In this document: positions 1 to 5,217 of the stretch, in pieces
Position numbering within the stretch: position 1 is the first letter of the stretch
How the letters are laid out: every line of letters begins with the position of its first letter
Assembly: GCA_021845945.1 (NCBI GenBank)
Contig: JAJZRD010000255.1
Span: 1 to 5,217, forward strand
Reading direction: 5' to 3'
DNA: 5,217 nt
Source: Chloroflexota bacterium
Lineage (GTDB): Bacteria; Chloroflexota; UBA6077
Notes under the pieces: generated by a model
Told to the model about the DNA's origin: nothing
What the model saw: the letters and a program-made list of their open reading frames with translations, nothing else
The model's database searches: none
Program-made: the position numbers and the translations under genes

Positions 1-752
1 CCCTCTACAAGCTGCTGGGGGGCTTCACCGACCGGGTCCCCCTCTACGCCAGCGGCGGTTACTACCGGCAGGGGGAGAGCTTCCAGCAGATGGCCGACGA
101 GATGGCCGGAGTGGTGGAGCAGGGTTTCAAGGCGATCAAGATCAAGGTGGGCGCCCTCTCCTTCCAGCAGGAGGTGGAGCGGATCAAGACGCTGCGCCGG
201 ACCCTGGGGGACGGCGTCCAGATCGCCGTGGACGCCAACTGCGCCTGGAACGAGGTCAACTACGCCCGCAAGATCATGAGGGCCTTCGAGGAGTACGACA
301 TCGCCTGGTTCGAGGAGCCGGTGCTGCCCGACAACTTCCGGGGCGGAGCCGAGCTGGCGGCCACCTTCGAAACCCCCATAGCCACCGGCGAGCAGGAGTG
401 CACCCGCTGGGGCTTCCGGGACATCATCGAGCATCGGGCAGCCGACATCCTCCAGCCCGATGTGGCCGTGGTGGGCGGGGTGACCGAGTGGATGAAGGTG
501 GCGGCCCTGGCTTCCACCTACGACCTGCCGGTGTCCTCCCACTACTTCCACGACGTCCACGTCCACCTGATGGCGGCCACACCCAACGCCCTGAAGGCCG
601 AGTACTTCCTTCGGGATCTGGACATCATGGTGTTCGACGACGTGGTGCAGGAGCCCCTGCGGCCGGAGAACGGCTACCTGGCGGTGCCGCAGCGGCCGGG
701 GCTAGGGATGGAGCTGAACGAGGAAGCGCTGGCGAGATACCGAATCGGCTAG
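1..752 (+). CDS. Mandelate racemase/muconate lactonizing enzyme family protein, 5'-truncated (enolase superfamily)
   Basis: The reading frame is already open at the left edge (first full codon at 3) and ends at TAG 750-752. About 249 residues are visible; family members are usually 350-400, so the N-terminal capping domain is mostly missing. The barrel-domain catalytic set is complete and in order: KIK lysines (138-140 and 144-146), metal-ligand Asp in VDAN (231-233), Glu in FEEP (312-317), Glu in TGE (390-392), Asp in QPD (459-461), His in SSHYFH (540-542) and Glu in AEYF (600-602). The C-terminus has the usual NGYLAVP...PGLG ending. In this family a Mg-bound enolate forms after a proton is removed alpha to a carboxylate. 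The KxK lysines plus the Asp-His dyad match the mandelate racemase subgroup, which contains racemases and many acid-sugar dehydratases. A soluble cytoplasmic sugar-acid dehydratase is the best guess, but the substrate cannot be assigned. It probably shares an operon with the alcohol dehydrogenase that starts 38 bases later. Confidence 0.93.
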   Translation, partial: LYKLLGGFTDRVPLYASGGYYRQGESFQQMADEMAGVVEQGFKAIKIKVGALSFQQEVERIKTLRRTLGDGVQIAVDANCAWNEVNYARKIMRAFEEYDIAWFEEPVLPDNFRGGAELAATFETPIATGEQECTRWGFRDIIEHRAADILQPDVAVVGGVTEWMKVAALASTYDLPVSSHYFHDVHVHLMAATPNALKAEYFLRDLDIMVFDDVVQEPLRPENGYLAVPQRPGLGMELNEEALARYRIG

Positions 753-774
753 GACCTGTATTGAGAACTACAAC

Positions 775-781
775 AAGGAGG
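775..781 (+). promoter_or_regulatory. Strong Shine-Dalgarno for the iron alcohol dehydrogenase gene
   Basis: AAGGAGG lies nine bases before ATG 791. It settles the start, because this frame stays open far upstream (ATG from 398) only as a shadow of the preceding gene. An in-frame ATG at 797 is less well spaced. Confidence 0.85.
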
Positions 782-790
782 GTTGTGACC

Positions 791-1969
791 ATGCCAATGG
801 ATCTGGATCTAAATCGCACCTACAGCTGGGAGATGCCGGCCAAGCTGATCTTCGGCCCGGGATGCGCCCGCCAGGCGGGTCAAGAGCTGAAGAGGTTGGG
901 CGGCAGCAAGGTGCTGATCGTCACCGACCGGGGTGTCGAAGGGGCCGGCGTGCTCAACAGCATCGTCGAGGGGCTCGACTCCTCGGGCGTCCCATATGTG
1001 GTCTTCAACGGCGTGGAGCCGAACCCCAGCATCAAGTGCGTGCAGGAGGCGGCAGCCGTCTACAGGGCGCAGGGGTGCGACTGCCTGTTGGGGGTGGGCG
1101 GCGGCAGCTCCATGGACACTGCCAAGGCCACCGGTTCGGTGGCAACCAACCCCGACCTGGACATCCGGGCCATGGAAGGGGTTGGCAAGATCAAGAACCC
1201 CATCCCTCCTTTCGTCGCCATCCCCACCACCTGCGGCACGGCCGCCGAGGTCACGCCGACCGCCGTCATCACCGATGCCCAGCACTTCAAGTTCCCCATC
1301 ATGTCGCCCTACATCTTCTCGAGGGTGGCGCTGATCGATGGGTCGCTCCTGACCAAGCTGCCTGGGCCGGTAGTGGCGGCCACCGGTATGGATGCCCTGT
1401 GCCACGCCCTGGAGTCCTACGTTAACCTGAACACCAACCCCATCAGCGACGGCCTGGACATAAAGGCGATCAGCATGATCGGGGAGTGGCTGCGGCCGGC
1501 GGTGGCCAACGGCAACCTGGAGGCCATATCCCACATGGTGCTGGCCAGCACCATCGCCGGGATGGGCTTCGCCAACACCCGGGTCACCATCGTTCACGCC
1601 ATGAGCCACCCGGTGAGCGGCTTCTACGGCGTTCCCCACGGGGTCGCCAACGCCATCCTGCTGCCCTACGTCATGGATTACAACCTGATCGGCAACCCCC
1701 ATCGCTTCGCCGACGTGGCCGAGGCCTTGGGGGTGGACACCTTCGGCATGACCGCCATGGAGGCCGCCCACGAGTCGGTGAGGGCGGTCCGGGAGCTGGG
1801 GCAGGACGTGGGGATCCCCGAGACCTTCGAGCGCTACGGGGTCACCGAAGAGCACCTGGACGCCATGGTGGAGGACACCTTCAAGAGCGGCAACGTGCCG
1901 GTGAACCCGGTCCGGGTGACCCGCGACGCCGTCATCAGGATCTACCGCCAGTCCATGGGGCTGGAATAG
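791..1969 (+). CDS. Iron-containing alcohol dehydrogenase
   Basis: The 392-residue product has the usual length for group III (iron-dependent) alcohol dehydrogenases, cytoplasmic NAD(P)-dependent enzymes that interconvert alcohols and aldehydes or ketones. The N-terminal dinucleotide domain has the GGGS loop (103-106, followed by SMDTAK) and the IPTT nucleotide-binding segment (144-147). All four expected metal ligands are present: D201 and H205 in MDALCH, H269 in VHAMSHP and H283 in PHGVAN. D46 in LIVTDRG aligns with the Asp that favours NAD over NADP in E. coli lactaldehyde reductase FucO, so NAD preference is inferred. The usual GTGSE after IPTT reads GTAAE here (149-153). The family covers lactaldehyde, 1,3-propanediol, butanol and other dehydrogenases, so the substrate is open. 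Sitting 38 bases after an enolase-superfamily gene, it may reduce an aldehyde or oxidise a hydroxy-acid in the same pathway. Related families such as maleylacetate reductase or hydroxyacid-oxoacid transhydrogenase are less likely but not excluded. Confidence 0.95.
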   Translation: MPMDLDLNRTYSWEMPAKLIFGPGCARQAGQELKRLGGSKVLIVTDRGVEGAGVLNSIVEGLDSSGVPYVVFNGVEPNPSIKCVQEAAAVYRAQGCDCLLGVGGGSSMDTAKATGSVATNPDLDIRAMEGVGKIKNPIPPFVAIPTTCGTAAEVTPTAVITDAQHFKFPIMSPYIFSRVALIDGSLLTKLPGPVVAATGMDALCHALESYVNLNTNPISDGLDIKAISMIGEWLRPAVANGNLEAISHMVLASTIAGMGFANTRVTIVHAMSHPVSGFYGVPHGVANAILLPYVMDYNLIGNPHRFADVAEALGVDTFGMTAMEAAHESVRAVRELGQDVGIPETFERYGVTEEHLDAMVEDTFKSGNVPVNPVRVTRDAVIRIYRQSMGLE

Positions 1970-2072
1970 CTGTTGGCTGACGGCTCGTTGGTATGCCTCT
2001 TGCCCTCCGCCTCCACCTTCGGCGCCATGGAACAGCGTCGGGTAACTGTCGGACGACCTGGAGTCCCGCTCG

Positions 2073-3092
2073 ATGAGGATAGCCCAGCTTTCGACGCCTC
2101 ACCTGCCCACGCCGCCCGTGGGCTATGGGGCATCAGAGTTGATCGCCTCCTTGATAACCGAGGAGCTGGTTCGGCGGGGACATGAGGTGACCCTGTTCGC
2201 CCATCGAGATTCCGTGACCTCGGCCCGCTTCATCCACTTCCCCCAGGTGGAGGAGGTGCAGCGCTTCGACTACCGGGAGCTGGCTCATGCCAGCCGGGCC
2301 CTGGCCCTCTCCGACAGCTTCGACGTGATCCACAATCACTGTCTCTTCGCCGGCCCTGCCATGGCGAGGCTGCGCGAGACCCGCTGTCTCAGCACCCTTC
2401 ACTACACCCACCCGGTACTGGCCTGCTTCCCCGAGCACCCCTACGTGGCCGTTAGCCACTCCCAGGAGGCGGCCGCGTCCCGACTCAACGTGGTGGGGGT
2501 GGTGCACAACGCCATCGACCTTCACACGTACCACCCCTCTTCGGCCAGGAAGGACTACCTGCTCTTCCTGGGACGGTTTCACGCGAACAAGGGGGTGGAT
2601 CTGGCCATCCAGGTGGCCAATCGGCTGGGCATCAGGCTGTTGATCGCGGCCCCGCCGCCCCACCCCGACCAGCAGGAGTACTTCGACCGGCTGGTGGGGC
2701 CCCACATCAACCATAGGGTCGAGTACCTGGGGGAGGTGACCGGCGAGCGGAAGAGCCAGCTGTTGGCCGAGGCCCGCTGTCTGCTCATGCCCGATCGCTG
2801 GGAAGAGCCCTTCGGGCTGGTGGCGCTGGAAGCCGCCGCCTCGGGCACGCCGGTGGTGGCGATGCGCAAGGGGGCGCTGCCGGAGCTGGTGGTCCACGGC
2901 GAGACGGGCTTCCTGGTGGATAGCGTGGAGGAGATGATCGAGGCCGTTCACCGGGTGGACTCTCTGAGCCCCTCCCGTTGCCGGCAACACGCCGCGGCCA
3001 ACTTCGGCGTGGAGCGGATGGTGGACGGATACCTGGAGCTGTACGAGAGAGCGGTCCGAGGAGAGCTGGAGATAACGTCACCGGCCACGTAG
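2073..3092 (+). CDS. Glycosyltransferase family 4 (GT-B fold) protein
   Basis: The 339-residue product is a retaining GT-B glycosyltransferase of the GT4 type, which moves a sugar from a nucleotide-sugar donor to an acceptor. The N-terminal Rossmann half starts RIAQLSTP, has a glycine-containing loop (VGYGASE, 16-22), then the helix and strand ending RRGHEVTLFAHRDS, and FDVIHNH (83-89). The C-terminal donor half begins near FLGRFHANKGVDLAI (165-179). It contains the EX7E motif with E245 and E253 (EPFGLVALE), followed by SGTPVV and the GETGFLVD segment typical of the family. No signal peptide or membrane segment is apparent, so it probably acts in the cytoplasm or on the inner membrane face. 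The start is ATG 2073 with a short GGAG at 2060-2063, nine bases upstream; the first strand begins at once, so an earlier start is unlikely. Donor and acceptor cannot be predicted. It leads a compact group with the next two genes, which suggests a joint role in building a glycan. Confidence 0.92.
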   Translation: MRIAQLSTPHLPTPPVGYGASELIASLITEELVRRGHEVTLFAHRDSVTSARFIHFPQVEEVQRFDYRELAHASRALALSDSFDVIHNHCLFAGPAMARLRETRCLSTLHYTHPVLACFPEHPYVAVSHSQEAAASRLNVVGVVHNAIDLHTYHPSSARKDYLLFLGRFHANKGVDLAIQVANRLGIRLLIAAPPPHPDQQEYFDRLVGPHINHRVEYLGEVTGERKSQLLAEARCLLMPDRWEEPFGLVALEAAASGTPVVAMRKGALPELVVHGETGFLVDSVEEMIEAVHRVDSLSPSRCRQHAAANFGVERMVDGYLELYERAVRGELEITSPAT

Positions 3093-3099
3093 CCGGCCG

Positions 3100-3104
3100 G
3101 GAGG
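3100..3104 (+). promoter_or_regulatory. Shine-Dalgarno for the nucleotidyltransferase gene
   Basis: GGAGG lies ten bases before ATG 3115, inside the 22-base gap after the GT4 stop. A second ATG at 3108 is in another frame and meets a stop after four codons, so 3115 is the usable start. Confidence 0.7.
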
Positions 3105-3114
3105 TGGATGATCG

Positions 3115-3945
3115 ATGGCTGAGGAGCCGAAACTGCGGTGGCCGGGAGGCCATCAGGTCCCCCGCGCGTATCCGATTGCCCGGCACATCCGGGAGATCTT
3201 TCAGAGGGCGCTCTCGGCGCTGAACGAAGCGAGAGTCCCCTACGTGGTGGGAGGCGCGTTCGCGCTGCACTGGTACAGCGGGTTCTGGAGAGTGGTGAAG
3301 GATCTGGACGTCTATCTGTTGCCCGACCACACCGGCTGGGCCATGAGGGTGCTGGAGGGCATCGGGTTCAACGCCCGGGTCAAGCACGAGCAGTGGCTGG
3401 CCGAGGCCCTGATGAACCATCAGAAGGTGGACCTCATCTACGGCATGGGCAACTGGCTGAGCTACGTGGACGAGGACTACCTCGACCGCTCGAAGCAGGG
3501 GATCATCCTCGGGATTCCCACCCGGATCGTCCCGCCCGAGGAGCTGATCTACTCCAAGGCCTTCGTCGCCAGCCGCGAGCGCTACGACGCCGCGGACATC
3601 TTCCACCTGTTCGTAGCCACAGCCTCGGAGCTGGACTGGAGGCACCTCCTGGATCTCTTCGGGGAGAACTGGGAGCTGCTGCTCGGCAACCTGGTCCTGT
3701 TCCGCTACATCTACCCCTCCCACCGGGAGCTGATCCCCTCCTGGGTGCTGGACGAGCTGCTGGCCCGATTTCAGCAGACCCGGATCCAACCCTGGACCGG
3801 CGGGAAGCTGTGCCGGGGCTTCCTACTGGACGGCATTGGGACCTACTCCCTGGACGTGAAGGAGTGGGGTTACCGCGACGCCCGGCAGGAGGCCTGGGAG
3901 GAGCGGGAGATGCGCCGCGCCGGCGGACGGAGGAAAGCAGCGTGA
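3115..3945 (+). CDS. Nucleotidyltransferase-fold protein of unknown role
   Basis: The 276-residue product has the hallmarks of the polymerase-beta-like nucleotidyltransferase superfamily: GG at 46-47 (VPYVVGGAFALH), the DxD pair D63 and D65 in VVKDLDVYL, and a third acidic residue, D106, in KVDLIYG. A later helix carries K148, R154, D158 and D161 (SKAFVASRERYDAADI), resembling the K...RxxD pattern of AbiEii-type and aminoglycoside-type nucleotidyltransferases. The C-terminal part is helical and aromatic-rich (GENWELLLGNL, then IYPSHRELIP) and ends in a basic tail (RRAGGRRKAA). If active, it would transfer an NMP group with a divalent metal; the acceptor is unknown. No AbiEi-like antitoxin gene sits beside it, so a toxin-antitoxin role is not supported by context. 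Its place between two glycosyltransferases, translationally coupled to the second, suggests a role linked to sugar or glycan metabolism, but this is inference. The fold is fairly sure; the function is not. Confidence 0.82.
   Translation: MAEEPKLRWPGGHQVPRAYPIARHIREIFQRALSALNEARVPYVVGGAFALHWYSGFWRVVKDLDVYLLPDHTGWAMRVLEGIGFNARVKHEQWLAEALMNHQKVDLIYGMGNWLSYVDEDYLDRSKQGIILGIPTRIVPPEELIYSKAFVASRERYDAADIFHLFVATASELDWRHLLDLFGENWELLLGNLVLFRYIYPSHRELIPSWVLDELLARFQQTRIQPWTGGKLCRGFLLDGIGTYSLDVKEWGYRDARQEAWEEREMRRAGGRRKAA
3929..3933 (+). promoter_or_regulatory. Shine-Dalgarno that fixes the GTG start of the GT9 gene
   Basis: GGAGG, inside the end of the nucleotidyltransferase gene, lies eight bases before GTG 3942. 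There is no in-frame ATG near the start of the next gene, so this site together with the GTGA overlap decides the start. Confidence 0.8.
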
Positions 3946-5150
3946 CGGGGTTCTGCCCATGCGGCGAAAACGCCACGGATAACCCTGCCGATGCCGGCAC
4001 CTGCGGCGCCTTCCCCTGCCTCTACCGCCACTTCTGCGGCGACCTGCCGCCCGACGATGCCCGCCGTCCACGGCCCTTGCCCTGGAGTGACCCGCGAGAG
4101 GTCGGCCGGATCGCCGTGGTGCGCCCCGGCCAGCTGGGCGACCTGCTGCTGGCCCTGCCGGGGCTGCGGGCACTGCGACGCGGCTTTCCGGCCGCCGAGA
4201 TCACCCTGATCGCCCAGCCCTGGGCGGCGGACCTCTTCGGCCGGTTCGACTGGATCGACCGCATCCTGCCCCTCCCGGGACGGCCCGGCGATGGCGATCC
4301 GGAGGCGGGAAGCGCCCCGGCCGCCTTCCTGGCGGAGGCTCGCTCCCACGACTACGATCTGGTGCTTCAGCTTCAGGCGGACGTCCCCGCCTTCGCCCGT
4401 CTGGCCCTGGCCCTCCGAGGTCGGGCGACGGCCGGCTTCTGCGCCGACCAGGAGGTCGGAGCGAACTTCCACCTGCTGCTGTCCATGTCGCCTCGGGAGC
4501 CGGAGCTCCTCCGGGTGCTGAGGCTGGTGCACGCCCTGGGGATACCTTCGGCGGGCGTGCAGCTGGAGTTCCCCCTTCTCCCCGAGGACGAGGAGGAGCT
4601 GGAGAGGATCCCGCGACTCGAGGAACTGCTCCGTCACCGGCCGCTGATCGCCCTCCACGCCGGCGCTCGGGCCCCCGCGAGACGGTGGCCCCTGGCCAGA
4701 TTCGGAGAGCTGGCGGCCCTCCTCCGAGAGCGGTACGGGGCGGCCCTGCTGATGGTCGGCGGCCCCGAGGAGGCTCCGCTGGGGGATCAGTTGGGCGAGC
4801 GTCTGGGCGAGCATGCCCTGAAGCTGGCGGGCAAGCTCTCCCTGGGCGGGTTGGCCGCCCTCCTTGCGAGGGTGGACCTCTTCGTGGGGAACGACAGCGG
4901 CCCCGCCCAGTTGGCGGCGGCCACGGCGCCCCGCAGCCTGAGGATCTTCGGGCCGGCCAACCGGCAGCGGTGGGCCCCGCTGGACCGCGCCCGACACCGG
5001 ATCGTCTACCGGCAGGTGGAGTGCAGCCCCTGCGACCACTTCGAGTGCCCCATCGACCACCGCTGCCTGGAGTGGATCACCGTGGAGGAGGTGATGGCGG
5101 AGCTGGGGCCGCTCCTGCGCGCATGGGAACTTGCCGTGAGCGGGGGGTGA
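3942..5150 (+). CDS. Glycosyltransferase family 9 (ADP-heptose:LPS heptosyltransferase-like) with cysteine-rich N-terminus
   Basis: The GTG start gives a 402-residue product and overlaps the previous stop by four bases (GTGA), implying translational coupling. The GT9 core begins at about residue 56 with RIAVVRPGQLGDLLLALPGL, where D67 matches the conserved Asp of the heptosyltransferase GD...P motif. Later come HAGAR (239-243) followed by RRWP, and VGNDSGP (315-321) followed by LAAA and IFGP, the donor-binding region. Near the end is a CxxCx4Cx5C cluster (C361, C364, C369, C375), a pattern often seen in GT9 proteins. Family members transfer heptose or related sugars from ADP- or NDP-sugars to lipopolysaccharide core or other glycans in the cytoplasm. 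The odd part is an extra N-terminus of about 55 residues with C5, C7, C21, C26 and C32, which makes the protein longer than the usual 330-370. Donor and acceptor are unknown, and GT9 alone does not prove that the organism makes LPS. The frame stays open upstream to 3138, but that part is a shadow of the preceding gene. Confidence 0.92.
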   Translation: MTGFCPCGENATDNPADAGTCGAFPCLYRHFCGDLPPDDARRPRPLPWSDPREVGRIAVVRPGQLGDLLLALPGLRALRRGFPAAEITLIAQPWAADLFGRFDWIDRILPLPGRPGDGDPEAGSAPAAFLAEARSHDYDLVLQLQADVPAFARLALALRGRATAGFCADQEVGANFHLLLSMSPREPELLRVLRLVHALGIPSAGVQLEFPLLPEDEEELERIPRLEELLRHRPLIALHAGARAPARRWPLARFGELAALLRERYGAALLMVGGPEEAPLGDQLGERLGEHALKLAGKLSLGGLAALLARVDLFVGNDSGPAQLAAATAPRSLRIFGPANRQRWAPLDRARHRIVYRQVECSPCDHFECPIDHRCLEWITVEEVMAELGPLLRAWELAVSGG

Positions 5151-5217
5151 GCTTGCCTCGGACCCGCCGGCGGGAACCGACTGTCGATGAGGACGCCAGC
5201 GCCGTGTCGAAAAGCAT
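5147..5217 (+). CDS. Possible start of a further gene, truncated at the right edge
   Basis: A GTG at 5147 overlaps the GT9 stop by four bases (GTGA), the same arrangement as the upstream junction. It opens a frame that runs without a stop to the window end (about 23 codons, beginning (M)SLPRTRRREP), with G or C in most third positions. Its Shine-Dalgarno is weak (TGAG at 5137-5140). The alternative is ATG 5187 in another frame (MRTPAPCRKA), also open to the edge, with a weak GGGA upstream and a less GC-rich third position. Too little is visible to name a product, and only one of the two can be the true start. Confidence 0.3.
   Translation, partial: MSLPRTRRREPTVDEDASAVSKS

Noticed and set aside
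398..790. Upstream extension of the alcohol dehydrogenase frame
   Set aside because: It overlaps the enolase-superfamily gene in another frame, its translation is low-complexity and rich in Arg, Gly and Pro, and a strong Shine-Dalgarno sits before ATG 791.
809..1855. Long antisense ORF of 348 residues
   Set aside because: It mirrors the alcohol dehydrogenase, has a His/Gly/Val-rich composition and no recognisable motif. This is typical of antisense frames in GC-rich genes.
1973..2185. Small ORF of 70 codons across the spacer and GT4 start
   Set aside because: There is no Shine-Dalgarno, more than half overlaps the GT4 gene in another frame, and no motif is visible.
2133..2990. Long antisense ORF of 285 residues over the GT4 gene
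   Set aside because: It has shadow-frame composition and lies opposite a gene with clear family motifs.
3081..3096. Inverted repeat CCGGC...GCCGG around the GT4 stop codon
   Set aside because: The stem is only five bases with no T-tract, so it is too weak to call a terminator.
3138..3941. Apparent 670-residue protein extending the GT9 frame upstream
   Set aside because: The upstream part is a shadow of the nucleotidyltransferase gene with biased composition. The GTG at 3942, with GGAGG eight bases before it, explains the start.
3115..3945. AbiE-type toxin-antitoxin or abortive infection system
   Set aside because: The nucleotidyltransferase motifs are compatible, but no antitoxin-like gene adjoins it; the neighbours are glycosyltransferases.
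3870..5060. Long antisense ORF of 396 residues over the GT9 gene
   Set aside because: It has shadow-frame composition without domain signatures, and the sense strand carries all GT9 motifs.
5163..5174. Perfect 12-base palindrome CCCGCCGGCGGG after the GT9 stop
   Set aside because: There is no proper loop or T-tract for a terminator, and such palindromes are expected by chance in DNA this rich in GC.

Overview
The window is GC-rich bacterial DNA with dense, co-directional genes, all on the + strand. Third codon positions are mostly G or C, intergenic gaps are short, and long false ORFs appear in the shadow frames. The organism cannot be fixed from this sequence. A high-GC, free-living heterotroph would fit, for example from Chloroflexota or a similar environmental lineage, but that is a weak guess. 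I see no tRNA, rRNA, insertion sequence, CRISPR array, attachment site or convincing intrinsic terminator.

Left block (1-1969): the 3' two-thirds of a mandelate racemase/muconate lactonizing enzyme-family gene (enolase superfamily, probably an acid-sugar dehydratase or racemase) lies 38 bases before a complete iron-type alcohol dehydrogenase with a strong Shine-Dalgarno. Together they look like part of a catabolic operon for sugar acids or small hydroxy-acids. The real substrate cannot be read from the sequence.

Spacer (1970-2072): 103 bases with no supported gene, promoter or terminator. It marks a change of theme.

Right block (2073-5150): three tightly packed genes. They encode a GT4-family glycosyltransferase, a nucleotidyltransferase-fold protein that starts 22 bases later, and a GT9 (ADP-heptose:LPS heptosyltransferase-like) glycosyltransferase. 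The GT9 gene starts at a GTG that overlaps the preceding stop codon (GTGA). The likely theme is assembly or modification of a glycan such as a surface polysaccharide. The role of the nucleotidyltransferase is unknown. A further gene probably starts at or just after the GT9 stop and runs off the right edge.

The most unusual point is the GT9 protein. It carries an extra cysteine-rich N-terminus whose Cx4Cx5C spacing repeats the spacing of the cysteine cluster near its C-terminus. No clearly new defence or mobile system is visible. The least understood component is the nucleotidyltransferase placed between the two glycosyltransferases.
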